Shown: positions 11,110 to 21,955 of the stretch, one piece after another
Layout of the letters: each line of letters starts with the position of its first letter
How positions within the stretch are numbered: position 1 is the first letter of the stretch
NCBI GenBank assembly: GCA_021202895.1
Contig: JAJQCE010000007.1
Span: forward strand, 31,853-95,852
Source: Ruminococcus sp.
GTDB taxonomy: Bacteria > Bacillota > Clostridia > Oscillospirales > Ruminococcaceae
Direction: 5' to 3'
DNA length: 64,000 nucleotides
Program-made: the position numbers and the translations under genes
Notes under the pieces: model-generated
Seen by the model: the letters and a program-made list of their open reading frames with translations, nothing else
Told to the model about the DNA's origin: nothing
Database searches by the model: none

Positions 11110-11367
11110 GTGAGCGAAAGAAATTTAAGAAAAACAAGAGTCGGCAAGGTTGTATCCGATAAGATGGATAAGACAATAGTAGTAGCTATTTCGGACAACG
11201 TAGCGCATCCTCTCTATAAGAAGATCATAAAGAGAACTGTAAAGCTTAAGGCGCATGACGAAAACAATGTGTGCAGGATAGGCGATAAGGTTGAGATTAT
11301 GGAAACAAGACCGCTTTCAAAGGACAAGAGATGGCGTCTTGTAAAGGTGATCGAGCAGGCAAAGTAA
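11110..11367 (+). CDS. rpsQ: 30S ribosomal protein S17 (probable GTG start)
   Basis: [26 protein letters not shown]...[17 protein letters not shown]. Confidence 0.93.
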   Translation: MSERNLRKTRVGKVVSDKMDKTIVVAISDNVAHPLYKKIIKRTVKLKAHDENNVCRIGDKVEIMETRPLSKDKRWRLVKVIEQAK

Positions 11368-11391
11368 GCCTTAAGGTCACAAATGTTCACA

Positions 11392-11442
11392 GCCGCAAAA
11401 TTTTATGTAGCTTCGTTTAGCTTGGAGCGGAATTTATGCGGC
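11392..11442 (+). repeat. Stable inverted repeat in the rpsQ-rplN intergenic region
   Basis: GCCGCAAAATT pairs with AATTTATGCGGC (one bulge); internal AGCT repeats. Confidence 0.6.
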
Positions 11443-11478
11443 AAATAATGATTTGATTTTTGAAAGGAGGAACGCACT

Positions 11479-11847
11479 GTGATTCAAATGCAGACTCACC
11501 TTAAGGTAGCAGATAACTCCGGAGCAAAGGAGCTTATGTGTATTAAGGTGCTAGGCGGTTCACGCAGAAGATATGCAAACATCGGCGACGTTATAGTTGC
11601 TTCTGTAAAAAAAGCAACTCCGGGCGGACTTGTTAAAAAAGGCGATGTTGTAAGAGCAGTAATCGTTCGTTCAGCCAGCGGTTTGAGAAGAGCAGACGGA
11701 ACATATATCCGTTTTGACGAAAACGCTGCTGTAATAATAAAGGAAGACAAAAACCCAAGGGGAACGAGAATTTTCGGGCCCGTAGCCAAGGAGCTTCGCG
11801 AAAAGGATTATATGAAGATACTTTCGCTTGCTCCCGAAGTACTTTGA
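11479..11847 (+). CDS. rplN: 50S ribosomal protein L14
   Basis: [46 protein letters not shown]. Confidence 0.98.
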   Translation: MIQMQTHLKVADNSGAKELMCIKVLGGSRRRYANIGDVIVASVKKATPGGLVKKGDVVRAVIVRSASGLRRADGTYIRFDENAAVIIKEDKNPRGTRIFGPVAKELREKDYMKILSLAPEVL

Positions 11848-11864
11848 TTAGGAGGAGTCGTTAA

Positions 11865-12188
11865 ATGAGTAAGGTTCATGTAAAAACTGGCGACACCGTA
11901 GTGGTTCTTTCCGGAAGGAACAAAGGACAGCAGGGTACTGTAATGGCTGTTTCCCCGAAGGAAGGCAAGGTAATCGTTGAGGGATTAAACAAGGTTAAGA
12001 AGCACGTAAAGCCCCGTTCGGCGGCTGAGCAGGGCGGCATAGTTGAAGCGGAGGGCGCAATGTACTCTTCAAAGGTTCAGCTCGTATGCCCTAAGTGCGG
12101 CAAGACTACAAGAGTCGCTCACAGGATTCTTGAGGACGGCTCCAAGGTCAGAGTTTGCAAAAACGAAGGCTGCGGAGAGGAATTTTAA
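11865..12188 (+). CDS. rplX: 50S ribosomal protein L24
   Basis: KOW motif [25 protein letters not shown]-terminal CPKC...CKNEGC. Confidence 0.96.
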   Translation: MSKVHVKTGDTVVVLSGRNKGQQGTVMAVSPKEGKVIVEGLNKVKKHVKPRSAAEQGGIVEAEGAMYSSKVQLVCPKCGKTTRVAHRILEDGSKVRVCKNEGCGEEF

Positions 12189-12207
12189 TTAAGGAGGAGA
12201 TATTACG

Positions 12208-12747
12208 ATGGCAAGATTAAAAGATTATTATGTTTCAGACGTAGCTCCTGCCCTGATGAAAAAGTTCGGTTATCAGAACGTAATGCAGATTCCTAAGCTT
12301 GACAAGGTTGTTGTCAACGTAGGCTGCGGAGCGGATAAGGACAATAAAAAGGTTATCGACGCTATCATGACAGATTTAGCGGCAATCACAGGTCAAAGAC
12401 CTGTAGTGTGCAGAGCTAAGAAGTCAGTTGCTAATTTCAAGCTCAGAGATGGTCAGATAATCGGCGTCAAGGTTACGCTAAGAGCGGACAGGATGTACGA
12501 ATTTGTAGACAGACTGTTTAACGTAGCGTTCCCTAGAGTACGTGATTTCAGAGGAATAAGCTCAAACAGCTTTGACGGAAGAGGAAACTATTCCACAGGC
12601 ATCAAGGAACAGCTGATTTTCCCTGAAATTGAGTATGACAAGATAGATAAGGTACGCGGCATGGATATAAACTTTATCACTACCGCAAAGACGGACGAAG
12701 AGGCTAAGGAGCTGCTTGAGCTTCTCGGCGCACCGTTCGCTAAGTAA
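12208..12747 (+). CDS. rplE: 50S ribosomal protein L5
   Basis: [41 protein letters not shown]. Confidence 0.98.
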   Translation: MARLKDYYVSDVAPALMKKFGYQNVMQIPKLDKVVVNVGCGADKDNKKVIDAIMTDLAAITGQRPVVCRAKKSVANFKLRDGQIIGVKVTLRADRMYEFVDRLFNVAFPRVRDFRGISSNSFDGRGNYSTGIKEQLIFPEIEYDKIDKVRGMDINFITTAKTDEEAKELLELLGAPFAK

Positions 12748-12765
12748 GAAAGAGAGGGTATTATA

Positions 12766-12951
12766 ATGGCAAAGAAAGCTATGATAAACAAGCAACAGGC
12801 TAAGCCTAAGTACTCTACCCGTGCTTACACTAGATGCAAGATTTGCGGAAGACCGCACGCTTATTTAAGAAAATACGGCATCTGCCGCATATGCTTCAGA
12901 GAGCTTGCGCATCAGGGAAAGATTCCTGGAGTTAAGAAGTCAAGCTGGTAA
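12766..12951 (+). CDS. rpsN: 30S ribosomal protein S14 type Z (zinc-binding)
   Basis: [49 protein letters not shown]; four-Cys motif. Confidence 0.97.
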   Translation: MAKKAMINKQQAKPKYSTRAYTRCKICGRPHAYLRKYGICRICFRELAHQGKIPGVKKSSW

Positions 12952-12972
12952 TAAAAGGGAGGTTAATTTAGA

Positions 12973-13371
12973 ATGCAGATTACTGATACAATTGCAGATT
13001 TGCTTACGAGAATCCGTAATGCAAGCACTGCAAAGCACGCAACAGTTGACATTCCCGCTTCTAACATGAAGAAGTCAATTACACAGATTCTTCTTGACGA
13101 GGGATACATCAAGGACTACAAGGTCATTGATGACGGTAAGCAGGGAATTATAAGAGTAACTCTAAAATACGATGAGAACAGAAACCCCGTTATTTCAGGC
13201 TTGAGAAGAGTTTCAAAGCCGGGTCTGCGTATTTATGCAGGATGTGATGAGCTTCCCAAGGTTATGAAGGGCCTTGGAATAGCTATCATCTCTACTTCAA
13301 AGGGAGTAGTTACCGACAAGAAAGCCAGAGAGCTTAACGTGGGCGGCGAGGTTCTCGCATTTATCTGGTAA
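12973..13371 (+). CDS. rpsH: 30S ribosomal protein S8
   Basis: [36 protein letters not shown]...[27 protein letters not shown]. Confidence 0.98.
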   Translation: MQITDTIADLLTRIRNASTAKHATVDIPASNMKKSITQILLDEGYIKDYKVIDDGKQGIIRVTLKYDENRNPVISGLRRVSKPGLRIYAGCDELPKVMKGLGIAIISTSKGVVTDKKARELNVGGEVLAFIW

Positions 13372-13386
13372 GGAGGACAAAGGCGT

Positions 13387-13938
13387 ATGTCAAGAATTGG
13401 TATTAAGCCCATTGCAGTTCCTGCTGGAGTAGACGTTACAATCGGAAGCGACAACGTTGTAACGGTAAAGGGACCTAAGGGTACACTTACAAAGTCCTAT
13501 AACAAGGACATGATTATTAAGCTTGCTGACGGCGTTATCACAGTAGAGCGTCCCAGCGAGGATAAAAAGCACAAGTCCCTCCACGGACTTACAAGGACGC
13601 TTATAAGCAACATGGTTACAGGTGTCACAGAGGGATACTCAAAGTCACTTGAGATTGTTGGAGTAGGATACAGAGCTACGAAGCAGGGCAAGAATGTAAA
13701 TTTGACGCTTGGTTATTCGCATCCAGTAGTAATATCTGAAACGGACACAATCAAGCTTGACGTTCCTCAGCCGAATACCGTTGTGGTTTCAGGCATAGAC
13801 AAGCAGGCGGTAGGTCAGTTCGCCAGCGAAATCAGAGGCAAGCGTCCGCCTGAGCCTTATAAGGGCAAGGGAATCCGCTACAGCGGCGAATATGTCATCC
13901 ACAAGGAAGGCAAGGCCGGCAAGGGCAGCAAGAAGTAA
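13387..13938 (+). CDS. rplF: 50S ribosomal protein L6
   Basis: MSRIGIKPIAVPAGVDVTI...IRGKRPPEPYKGKGIRYSGE. Confidence 0.98.
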   Translation: MSRIGIKPIAVPAGVDVTIGSDNVVTVKGPKGTLTKSYNKDMIIKLADGVITVERPSEDKKHKSLHGLTRTLISNMVTGVTEGYSKSLEIVGVGYRATKQGKNVNLTLGYSHPVVISETDTIKLDVPQPNTVVVSGIDKQAVGQFASEIRGKRPPEPYKGKGIRYSGEYVIHKEGKAGKGSKK

Positions 13939-13959
13939 TTAAGAAGGAGAGAATAACAA

Positions 13960-14319
13960 ATGATTAAAAAGATCGACAGATCAAAGGCAAGAGCCAAAAG
14001 ACATTTCAGAGTTCGCAAGAAGATCAGCGGTACTCCAGAGTGTCCCCGCTTGAATGTATTCCGCTCCTCAAAGCATATATATGCTCAGATTATCGACGAC
14101 AAGGCAGGCGTTACACTTTGCAGCGCATCATCATTGTCCAAGGACTTTGAAGGCAACGGCGGCAACAAGGAAGGTGCTCGCAAGGTCGGAAATCTGATTG
14201 CTGCGGCTGCGGCACAAAAGGGAATCACAAACGTTGTATTTGACAGAGGCGGATATGTGTTCCACGGACGTGTACAGGAGTTGGCAGAGGGCGCTCGCGA
14301 GGGCGGACTTAAGTTCTAG
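13960..14319 (+). CDS. rplR: 50S ribosomal protein L18
   Basis: [37 protein letters not shown]...[26 protein letters not shown]. Confidence 0.97.
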   Translation: MIKKIDRSKARAKRHFRVRKKISGTPECPRLNVFRSSKHIYAQIIDDKAGVTLCSASSLSKDFEGNGGNKEGARKVGNLIAAAAAQKGITNVVFDRGGYVFHGRVQELAEGAREGGLKF

Positions 14320-14335
14320 TAAGGAGGTTATACTT

Positions 14336-14836
14336 TTGGCTTTAATAGATGCTTCAACATTGGAGCTTTCCGAAAAGGTAGTTTCAATAAACAGAGTATC
14401 CAAGACGGTTAAGGGCGGAAGAATCATGAAGTTTTCAGCACTTGTAGTAGTAGGCGATGGAAACGGAATTATCGGCTTTGGTCTTGGAAAGTCGGGAGAA
14501 GTACCCGACGCTATCCGTAAGGGAATTGAGGACGCTAAGAAGAATCTTATAAAGATTTCGCTCAGAGGCTCGACGATTCCTCACGAGATTACAGGAAAAT
14601 TCGGCGCAGGAGAGGTTTTGCTGATGCCTGCCGCACCTGGTACAGGAGTTATTGCTGGCGGACCAGTCAGAGCGGTGGTAGAGGCAGCGGGAATTAAGGA
14701 CATAAGAACAAAGTCCTTGCGCTCAAACAATCCCTCTAACGTAGTCAGAGCGACATTTAACGGACTTGCAAATCTTAAGAGCGCAGAAGAAGTTGCTGCA
14801 AAGAGAGGCAAGACTGTAAAGGAAATTTTAGGTTAA
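14336..14836 (+). CDS. rpsE: 30S ribosomal protein S5 (TTG start)
   Basis: AAGGAGG then TTG at 14336: [44 protein letters not shown]. The supplied ORF start (14198) lies inside rplR. Confidence 0.95.
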   Translation: MALIDASTLELSEKVVSINRVSKTVKGGRIMKFSALVVVGDGNGIIGFGLGKSGEVPDAIRKGIEDAKKNLIKISLRGSTIPHEITGKFGAGEVLLMPAAPGTGVIAGGPVRAVVEAAGIKDIRTKSLRSNNPSNVVRATFNGLANLKSAEEVAAKRGKTVKEILG

Positions 14837-14849
14837 GGAGGACAAGGCG

Positions 14850-15029
14850 ATGGCAAATGTAAAGATAACACTCGTAAGGAGTTTAAATTCCTGCAAAAAG
14901 AATCAGATTGCAACCGCACAATCCCTTGGACTTCGTAAAATCGGGTCTGAAACAATACAGCCCGATAATGCACAGACGCAGGGAAAAATTAAGGTGATAA
15001 GCCACCTTGTAAAAGTAACAGAAGCGTAA
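14850..15029 (+). CDS. rpmD: 50S ribosomal protein L30 (59 aa; absent from the ORF track)
   Basis: ATG at 14850: [66 protein letters not shown] upstream. Confidence 0.95.
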   Translation: MANVKITLVRSLNSCKKNQIATAQSLGLRKIGSETIQPDNAQTQGKIKVISHLVKVTEA

Positions 15030-15048
15030 GTTGGGAGGTGCAACAAAT

Positions 15049-15489
15049 ATGAAACTGCACGAATTATCGCCTGCTCCAGGTTCTGTTAAGTCGCGTAAGA
15101 TTGTCGGAAGAGGACATGGCACAGGACAGGGAAAAACAGCTGGAAAGGGTCATAAGGGACAGAACGCACGTTCAGGCGGCGGAGTCAGACCTGGCTTTGA
15201 GGGCGGACAAACGGCGCTTGCAAGAAGAACTCCTAAGCGTGGTTTTAATAACATTTTCGCAACCGAATATGCTGTAGTCAACGTATCGGATTTAGAAAAA
15301 TTTGTCGAAGACACGGTGGTAGATACCGAACTGCTCAAGGCGTCGGGACTTATCAAAAAGGAGCTTGACGGAGTAAAGATTTTAGGCGGTGGAGAGCTTA
15401 CAAAGAGCCTCACCGTAAAAGCGGCTAAGTTTTCCGAAGCTGCCAAGGAAAAGATTGAAAAGGCAGGCGGGAAAGCCGAGGTGATGTAA
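15049..15489 (+). CDS. rplO: 50S ribosomal protein L15
   Basis: [54 protein letters not shown]. Confidence 0.97.
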   Translation: MKLHELSPAPGSVKSRKIVGRGHGTGQGKTAGKGHKGQNARSGGGVRPGFEGGQTALARRTPKRGFNNIFATEYAVVNVSDLEKFVEDTVVDTELLKASGLIKKELDGVKILGGGELTKSLTVKAAKFSEAAKEKIEKAGGKAEVM

Positions 15490-15491
15490 TA

Positions 15492-16799
15492 GTGATACAG
15501 ACGTTAAAAAACGCTTGGGCAATACCTGAGCTTAGAAAAAAACTGCTGTACACATTACTGATCGTCATTGTATACAGAATCGGCGGAGCGATCCCCGTTC
15601 CATATCTGGATTCGGCGGTGCTGCAAAGCTGGTTTGAGGAGCAAAGCTCAAGCGGAAATATCTTCAGCTATTTAAATGTGCTTTCGGGAGATAATTTTTC
15701 AAAGGGTACGCTAATGGCATTGTCGGTTTCACCGTACATCAATGCCCAGATTATTATTCAGCTGCTGACCTACGCTCTTCCACCGCTGGAAAAGCTGGCT
15801 AAAGAGGGCATGGAGGGCAGAAAGAAGCTTGACAAAATCACGAGATATACAGCGCTTGCTATTTCAGTGTTCCAGGCGTGGGCATACTACCTAACGCTGA
15901 AGAATCAGACGAGCGCACTTATGTATACTTCAAGTGACGGAACATTTGCTAAGGTATTTTCTGAAATTGTAATTATCATGTGTTTCACAGCAGGTTCGTT
16001 CTTAACTATATGGCTGGGAAATCAGATTAGTGAAAAGGGAATAGGAAATGGTATTTCAATTCTGCTGTTCGCAGGAATTATCGCAAGACTTCCCTCAGAC
16101 GTTATAAGAGATTTTGGATACATGAGTCTTGACGATACAAAGTATAAGATTTTAGTTCCGCTTCTCTATATCATCTACATTTTTATGATCGTGCTTATAG
16201 TATTTATGAACAATGCTGAAAGAAGAATTCCTATAGCATACGCTAAGAGAGTAGTCGGAAGAAAGCAGTATGGCGGACAGAATACCTACCTTCCTATAAA
16301 GGTTTCAATGGCGGGAGTTCTGCCGATAATCTTTGCAATGGCATTTATGTCGCTGCCGTCAACACTAGAGCTGTTTATCACTCCTAAGGAGGGCGGTATC
16401 TATGAGAAGATACTCAATGTTTTCAGCTACACTCACCCCGTATATGGAATTTTGTATTTCATTCTTATAATCGCATTTAACTATTTCTATGTTTCAATGC
16501 AGTACAATCCTGTAGAGATAGCCAACAATTTAAGACAGGCGAACGGTTCAATCCCCGGCATACGTCCAGGTAAGCCTACAGTTGATTACCTCAGAAGAGT
16601 TATGTCAAAAATAACACTATTGGGAGCTTTCTTCTTAGGACTTATCGCACTGTTCCCGATTATCTATGGAGCTACAACAGGCTTGCAGGTTGCTATGGGA
16701 GGAACATCTATACTCATCGTAGTAAGCGTTGCTTTGGAAACGGCGAGAACACTCGAATCACAGATGATGATGCGTCATCACAAGGGATTTTTGGAATAA
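15492..16799 (+). CDS. secY: Preprotein translocase subunit SecY
   Basis: Ten-TM SecY family; TYALPPLEKLAKEG, GNGISILLFAGI, ERRIPIAYAKRVVGRK. Confidence 0.97.
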   Translation: MIQTLKNAWAIPELRKKLLYTLLIVIVYRIGGAIPVPYLDSAVLQSWFEEQSSSGNIFSYLNVLSGDNFSKGTLMALSVSPYINAQIIIQLLTYALPPLEKLAKEGMEGRKKLDKITRYTALAISVFQAWAYYLTLKNQTSALMYTSSDGTFAKVFSEIVIIMCFTAGSFLTIWLGNQISEKGIGNGISILLFAGIIARLPSDVIRDFGYMSLDDTKYKILVPLLYIIYIFMIVLIVFMNNAERRIPIAYAKRVVGRKQYGGQNTYLPIKVSMAGVLPIIFAMAFMSLPSTLELFITPKEGGIYEKILNVFSYTHPVYGILYFILIIAFNYFYVSMQYNPVEIANNLRQANGSIPGIRPGKPTVDYLRRVMSKITLLGAFFLGLIALFPIIYGATTGLQVAMGGTSILIVVSVALETARTLESQMMMRHHKGFLE

Positions 16800-16820
16800 T
16801 TATGCGAGGAGGAAAAAGCT

Positions 16821-17450
16821 ATGAATTTGATTTTATTAGGAGCACCAGGTGCTGGAAAGGGTACGCAGGCGGAGGTTATCTGCAAGGAATTTAATATTCC
16901 TACCATTTCAACTGGAAATATGCTCAGAGCCGCCGTCAAGGAGGGCACTGAGTACGGACTTAAGGCAAAGGCTGCAATGGACGCAGGCGCACTTGTGTCG
17001 GACGAAATTGTAATTGGTATTTTAAAGGATCGCATTGCACAGGACGATGCTCAGAACGGCTTTATTCTGGACGGATTTCCAAGAACCGTACCGCAGGCTG
17101 AAGCTTTGGACGAAATGGGAGTTAAGATTGACAAGGTAGTCGAGATTTTCGTTCCCGATGAGAAGATTCAAAAGCGAATGAGCGGCAGAAGGGTTTGTCT
17201 TGACTGCGGAGCGACATTCCATACGGAGTACAATCCCCCGAAGCAGGAGGGCATCTGCGACTCTTGCGGCAAGGAACTTGTTGTTCGCAAGGACGATGAG
17301 CCTGAAACTGTAAAGAGCAGACTTAAAACCTATCATGAGCAGACCGCACCGCTTAAGGACTACTATGCGGCACAGGGCAAGCTTGTGAGCGTAGAGGGTC
17401 AGGAAGAGGTTGCTGACACATCAAGACTTGTGCTTGACGCGCTTAAGTAA
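16821..17450 (+). CDS. adk: Adenylate kinase (zinc-lid type)
   Basis: [38 protein letters not shown]; lid CLDCGATFH...CDSCG. Confidence 0.97.
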   Translation: MNLILLGAPGAGKGTQAEVICKEFNIPTISTGNMLRAAVKEGTEYGLKAKAAMDAGALVSDEIVIGILKDRIAQDDAQNGFILDGFPRTVPQAEALDEMGVKIDKVVEIFVPDEKIQKRMSGRRVCLDCGATFHTEYNPPKQEGICDSCGKELVVRKDDEPETVKSRLKTYHEQTAPLKDYYAAQGKLVSVEGQEEVADTSRLVLDALK

Positions 17451-17476
17451 GGTCAAGGCAGGAAAGAAGCGTAAAA

Positions 17477-18229
17477 ATGATTTCTATTAAATCTCCAAGT
17501 GAAATTGAAAAGATGCGCAAGGCGGGCTTAATTACTGCCAGAGCGATTCTTACGGCAGGAAAAGCTATCAGACCAGGTATGACTACCAAGGAGCTGGATA
17601 CTGTCGTCAGAAAGTATATAACGTCGCACGGCGCAAAGCCAAGCTTTTTGGGATACGGCGGATTCAAAGGCTCAGCCTGCATATCCATTAACGATGTGGT
17701 AATTCACGGTATTCCTGGATCGCAGGTTATAAAGAACGGCGATATAGTGTCGGTGGACGTTGGAGCGTATATCGGCGGTTATCATGGAGATTCGTGCCGA
17801 ACCTTTGCAGTCGGAGAGGTTTCCGATGAGGCGAAAGCACTTATGAAATCAACCGAGGAGAGCCTGCATCTTGCGATAAGCATGGTTAAGCCTGGTGTAA
17901 GGCTTGGAGATCTCGGAGCGGCAATACAAAAATACAATGAGGACAACGGCTACAGCGTAGTCAGAGAATTTGTCGGACACGGAGTGGGGCATGAGCTTCA
18001 CGAGGACCCAGAGGTTCCGAACTTTGGCAAGGCAGGACACGGAGTAAGACTTCGCGAGGGCATGGTTATAGCGATAGAACCTATGATTAACCAGGGAACT
18101 GCCGCCGTAAAGGTTGAAAAGGACGGATGGACGACAAGGACTGTGGACGGCAAGCTGTCCGCTCATTTTGAACACACAATAGCTGTTACAAAGATGGGCT
18201 GTATAATACTTACAGACCCTAATGAGTAA
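17477..18229 (+). CDS. map: Methionine aminopeptidase type I
   Basis: ISIKSPSEIEKMRKAGLITA...VDVGAYIGGYHGDSCRTF...GHGVGHELHEDPEVPN. Confidence 0.97.
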   Translation: MISIKSPSEIEKMRKAGLITARAILTAGKAIRPGMTTKELDTVVRKYITSHGAKPSFLGYGGFKGSACISINDVVIHGIPGSQVIKNGDIVSVDVGAYIGGYHGDSCRTFAVGEVSDEAKALMKSTEESLHLAISMVKPGVRLGDLGAAIQKYNEDNGYSVVREFVGHGVGHELHEDPEVPNFGKAGHGVRLREGMVIAIEPMINQGTAAVKVEKDGWTTRTVDGKLSAHFEHTIAVTKMGCIILTDPNE

Positions 18230-18282
18230 CAAGGCAGTCCCTCAAGGGAAACGTTGCTTACCTAAAAGGGCGGTTTGATATG

Positions 18283-18317
18283 GCAATACCGCACAATAAA
18301 GCTTTGCGCGGCATTGC
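18283..18317 (+). repeat. Inverted repeat in the map-infA intergenic region
   Basis: GCAATACCGC / GCGGCATTGC (9 bp plus 1 mismatch). Confidence 0.5.
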
Positions 18318-18456
18318 TTTAATGCAAACACATTTCACCTGCCAAAGCTAAAGCTTGAAAAGCTGATGAAGTTTAAAACCCAAAGCGAAGAATCGGCAGA
18401 CCGAAGTCTATGACAGACCGCAGGTCGATATTCCAGAAAGGAATGTGGATTTTAAT

Positions 18457-18675
18457 ATGTCAAAGGAAGATGTAATAGAGCTTGAAGGAATTGTGACAGA
18501 GGCTTTGCCAAACGCTTCATTCAGAGTGGAGCTTGCAAACGGACACAAGATTCTAGCGCAAATTTCAGGAAAGCTCAGAATGAATTACATTCGTATAGTA
18601 CCTGGAGATAAGGTAACGGTGGAGATGTCGCCGTATGACCTTACAAAGGGAAGAATAACGTGGAGAGCTAAGTAA
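18457..18675 (+). CDS. infA: Translation initiation factor IF-1
   Basis: [72 protein letters not shown]. Confidence 0.97.
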   Translation: MSKEDVIELEGIVTEALPNASFRVELANGHKILAQISGKLRMNYIRIVPGDKVTVEMSPYDLTKGRITWRAK

Positions 18676-18743
18676 AGGCTTTCCGTCATAAGCAAACAGA
18701 AAGCTTAGAAGCTTTCGAGAAGGATTTGAAGGAGGTATTTCAA

Positions 18744-18857
18744 ATGAAAGTAAGACCTTCAGTTAAGCCCATGTGTGAGAAGTGCAAGGTAATTAAAAGA
18801 AAAGGCAAGGTAATGGTTATCTGCCAGAATCCTAAGCACAAGCAGCGTCAGGGATAA
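18744..18857 (+). CDS. rpmJ: 50S ribosomal protein L36 (37 aa; absent from the ORF track)
   Basis: [42 protein letters not shown] upstream. Confidence 0.97.
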   Translation: MKVRPSVKPMCEKCKVIKRKGKVMVICQNPKHKQRQG

Positions 18858-18884
18858 CAAAGAAAATTTGGAGGTGCAGCTATA

Positions 18885-19253
18885 ATGGCTCGTATTGCAG
18901 GTATTGACTTGCCTAAGGAAAAGAGAGTTGAAATCGGACTCACTTACATTTATGGTATCGGTCAGAAAACATCCGCAAAGATTCTTGCAGCAACAGGCGT
19001 CAACCCCGACACCAGAGTTAAGGATTTGTCTGAGGACGACGTATCCAAACTGCGTGAATATATCGATCAGAATTTAACTGTTGAGGGCGACCTCAGAAGA
19101 GAAACAGCACTCAACATCAAAAGACTTGTTGAAATCAACTGCTACAGAGGCATTCGTCACAGAAAGGGACTTCCTGTAAGAGGACAGAGAACCAAGACAA
19201 ACGCAAGAACCCGCAAGGGACCTGTAAAGACGATTGCAAACAAGAAGAAGTAA
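18885..19253 (+). CDS. rpsM: 30S ribosomal protein S13
   Basis: [26 protein letters not shown]...[27 protein letters not shown]. Confidence 0.98.
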   Translation: MARIAGIDLPKEKRVEIGLTYIYGIGQKTSAKILAATGVNPDTRVKDLSEDDVSKLREYIDQNLTVEGDLRRETALNIKRLVEINCYRGIRHRKGLPVRGQRTKTNARTRKGPVKTIANKKK

Positions 19254-19270
19254 GGAGGGACTAAGAGAAC

Positions 19271-19663
19271 ATGGCTCAGACTAAAAAGACTATTCGCCGT
19301 CGTCGCGAAAGAAAAAATATCGAACAGGGACAGGTTCATATCCAGTCCACCTTTAATAACACGATTGTAACAATTACAGATATGCAGGGAAATGCTATTT
19401 CATGGGCGTCAGCAGGCGGCTTAGGCTTTCGCGGCTCAAAGAAAAGCACACCCTTTGCTGCTCAGAGTGCGGCTGAAACAGCTGCAAAGGCAGCTAAGGA
19501 GCATGGTCTTAAGACGGTTGAGGTTTATGTAAAGGGACCTGGAGCAGGAAGAGAAGCTGCAATCCGCGCGCTTCAGTCGGAGGAGCTTGAGGTAAGACTT
19601 ATCAAGGACGTTACTCCTATTCCTCATAACGGATGCCGCCCGCCTAAGAGAAGACGTGTATAA
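19271..19663 (+). CDS. rpsK: 30S ribosomal protein S11
   Basis: [46 protein letters not shown]...[18 protein letters not shown]. Confidence 0.98.
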   Translation: MAQTKKTIRRRRERKNIEQGQVHIQSTFNNTIVTITDMQGNAISWASAGGLGFRGSKKSTPFAAQSAAETAAKAAKEHGLKTVEVYVKGPGAGREAAIRALQSEELEVRLIKDVTPIPHNGCRPPKRRRV

Positions 19664-19691
19664 GCATTTGAGTTAGTTTTTATTCTCAAAG

Positions 19692-19724
19692 TCGAACAGA
19701 CGGAGATAAACCGCAGAGGTTCGA
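19692..19724 (+). promoter_or_regulatory. Structured element between rpsK and rpsD, candidate S4 regulatory leader
   Basis: TCGAAC-aga-CGG-agataaa-CCG-caga-GGTTCGA nested inverted repeat upstream of rpsD. Confidence 0.45.
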
Positions 19725-19757
19725 TATAACATTGAAAAAACGGAGGTATTTTATATT

Positions 19758-20354
19758 ATGGCAGTAAACAGAAAGCCTATACTGAAAACCTGCAGAGAGC
19801 TGGGAATCAGCCCCGCAGTTATGGGAGTTTCAAGGGAAACCAAGAGAAATCCCAATGCAGGAAAGAGAAAGAAAGTATCCGAATACGGAATGCAGCTTAA
19901 TGAAAAGCAGAAGCTGAGATTTATCTACGGCGTGCTTGAGGGACAGTTCAGACGTATCTATGAGGACGCTAAGAAAATGGACGGACAGACGGGTGAAAAT
20001 CTTATCACTCTTTTGGAGCTTAGACTTGATAACGTAGCGTTCAGAATGGGTATGGCACTTACAAGACGTGAGGCTCGTCAGCTTGTTACGCACGGACATT
20101 TTCTTGTAAATGGTAAGAGAGTGGATATTCCCTCCTACAGAGTAAAGGTCGGAGATGTGATCGCACTTTCTGAAAAGAGCAAAAAGAGCGAAAAATTCAA
20201 GCAGATTATTGAGAACGTGTCAGACAGACTTATTCCGACATGGCTTGATGCCGATAAGGCAAACCAGACGGCAAAGGTTCTGCGCGTCCCTGTAAAGGAT
20301 GACCTTGATTACGAGGTTGAGGAGCACCTCATCGTCGAGCTGTATTCAAAATAA
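19758..20354 (+). CDS. rpsD: 30S ribosomal protein S4
   Basis: KQKLRFIYGVLEGQFRRIYEDAKK...ENLITLLELRLDNVAFRMGMALTRREARQLVTHGHFLVNGKRVDIPSYRVKVGD. Confidence 0.97.
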   Translation: MAVNRKPILKTCRELGISPAVMGVSRETKRNPNAGKRKKVSEYGMQLNEKQKLRFIYGVLEGQFRRIYEDAKKMDGQTGENLITLLELRLDNVAFRMGMALTRREARQLVTHGHFLVNGKRVDIPSYRVKVGDVIALSEKSKKSEKFKQIIENVSDRLIPTWLDADKANQTAKVLRVPVKDDLDYEVEEHLIVELYSK

Positions 20355-20438
20355 TATTTTTTACAGCGTATCATTTTGCAAACATCCAAATGTAAACGTA
20401 AAAACCACAAAAAGTTTTATAAAACAGGAGGGTTTTAA

Positions 20439-21401
20439 ATGCTTGAAAAAATCGAAAAGCCTGAAATTGAAACAGAAGAGCTTAAGAATAATGACGGCAG
20501 TTATGGACGTTTCGTTCTTGAGCCGCTTGAGCGTGGCTATGGAATAACACTTGGTAACAGCTTAAGAAGGGTACTGCTCTCCTCGTTACCGGGTGTTGCC
20601 GTTACCTCTGTAAAGATTGACGGAGTACAACACGAGCTCACGACAATTCCGGGAGTAAGGGAAGATGTAACGGAAATCATCCTGAATCTCAAGGGACTTA
20701 CAGCAAGGCTGTACGGTGAAGGTCCTAAGACCATATATATAGAAGCAGAAGGCGAATGTGAGGTTAAGGCAGGCGACATAAAGGCGGATTCAGAGGTAGA
20801 CATTCTGATCCCCGATATGCACATTGCAACTCTTGCGGCAGGCGCCAAGCTTTATATGGAAATTGTAATCGACCGCGGCAGAGGCTATGTTTCCGCTGAA
20901 AAGAACAAGTCCCTGACCCCAAATGCGCCATTAGGTGTAATTGCAGTAGACAGCATTTACACTCCGGTGCTTAAGGTAAACTATACGGTAAACAATACCC
21001 GTGTCAGACAGATAACGGACTATGACAAGCTTATACTTGAGGTCTGGACGGACGGCACAATTTCCGCAAAGGAAGCCGTGTCAATGGCTGCCAAGCTGCT
21101 TACAGAGCATCTTAATCTCTTCATTGACCTTTCAGATGAAACAAGCGTTGTAGAGATTATGGTTGAAAAGGATGACAAGGACAAGGAAAAGAATCTCGAA
21201 AAGACAATCGAGGAGCTGGATTTGTCGGTACGTTCGTTCAACTGCTTAAAGCGTGCGGGAATCAATACCGTAAATGATTTGATTGAGAAATCCGCTGAGG
21301 AAATGATGAAGGTTAGAAACCTAGGTAAGAAATCGTTTGACGAGGTTAAGGAGAAGCTTCATTCGTTAGGCTACGACCTCAGTTCGGAAGAAGATAATTA
21401 A
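20439..21401 (+). CDS. rpoA: DNA-directed RNA polymerase subunit alpha
   Basis: [28 protein letters not shown]; alpha-[26 protein letters not shown]. Confidence 0.98.
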   Translation: MLEKIEKPEIETEELKNNDGSYGRFVLEPLERGYGITLGNSLRRVLLSSLPGVAVTSVKIDGVQHELTTIPGVREDVTEIILNLKGLTARLYGEGPKTIYIEAEGECEVKAGDIKADSEVDILIPDMHIATLAAGAKLYMEIVIDRGRGYVSAEKNKSLTPNAPLGVIAVDSIYTPVLKVNYTVNNTRVRQITDYDKLILEVWTDGTISAKEAVSMAAKLLTEHLNLFIDLSDETSVVEIMVEKDDKDKEKNLEKTIEELDLSVRSFNCLKRAGINTVNDLIEKSAEEMMKVRNLGKKSFDEVKEKLHSLGYDLSSEEDN

Positions 21402-21420
21402 GAGTAAGGAGTGAAAATCT

Positions 21421-21762
21421 ATGCCAGGCGCAAGAAAGCTCGGAAGAACAAGCGACCACAGAAAAGCAATGCTCAGAGCTATGGTTACTTATCTTTTAGA
21501 GAACGGTAAGATTGAAACAACTGTAACAAGAGCCAAGGAAGTCAGCGCAATGACTGAAAAAATGATAACTCTCGGCAAGTCGGGAGATCTTCATGCAAAG
21601 CGTCAGGTTCTTTCGTATGTAACAAAGGAATCTGTAGTCAAGAAGCTTTTTGACGAAATTGCACCGTCATATGAGGGACGTAACGGAGGATACACACAGA
21701 TTATCAAAATCGGTCCTAGACGTGGAGATGCGGCTGAAATGGCTATAATCAAGTTGGTTTAA
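21421..21762 (+). CDS. rplQ: 50S ribosomal protein L17
   Basis: [41 protein letters not shown]. Confidence 0.98.
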   Translation: MPGARKLGRTSDHRKAMLRAMVTYLLENGKIETTVTRAKEVSAMTEKMITLGKSGDLHAKRQVLSYVTKESVVKKLFDEIAPSYEGRNGGYTQIIKIGPRRGDAAEMAIIKLV

Positions 21763-21775
21763 TACAAAAATTTAC

Positions 21776-21805
21776 GACCCTCGTGAAAAAGCGGGGGTCT
21801 TTTTG
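21776..21805 (+). terminator. Intrinsic terminator of the alpha operon
   Basis: GACCCTCG-tgaaaaa-GCGGGGGTC followed by TTTTTGTTTTG. Confidence 0.85.
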
Positions 21806-21955
21806 TTTTGAAAGCTGTTTTTAAATTGACATAAAAATCAGAGCAAAAGCAAAGGCTCCCGAAAGTATTTTTCAAGAGCCCTTTGTCCGTCTTAAGTAGA
21901 ATATGTGTGCGCATAAGCTGCTTAAGCGAGCTTTTTTTATTTTGAAGGTATTATC

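Noticed and set aside
14198-14335. N-terminal extension of the rpsE ORF as given in the track
   Set aside because: Lies inside rplR in another frame; TTG at 14336 with an AAGGAGG RBS gives the normal S5 N-terminus.
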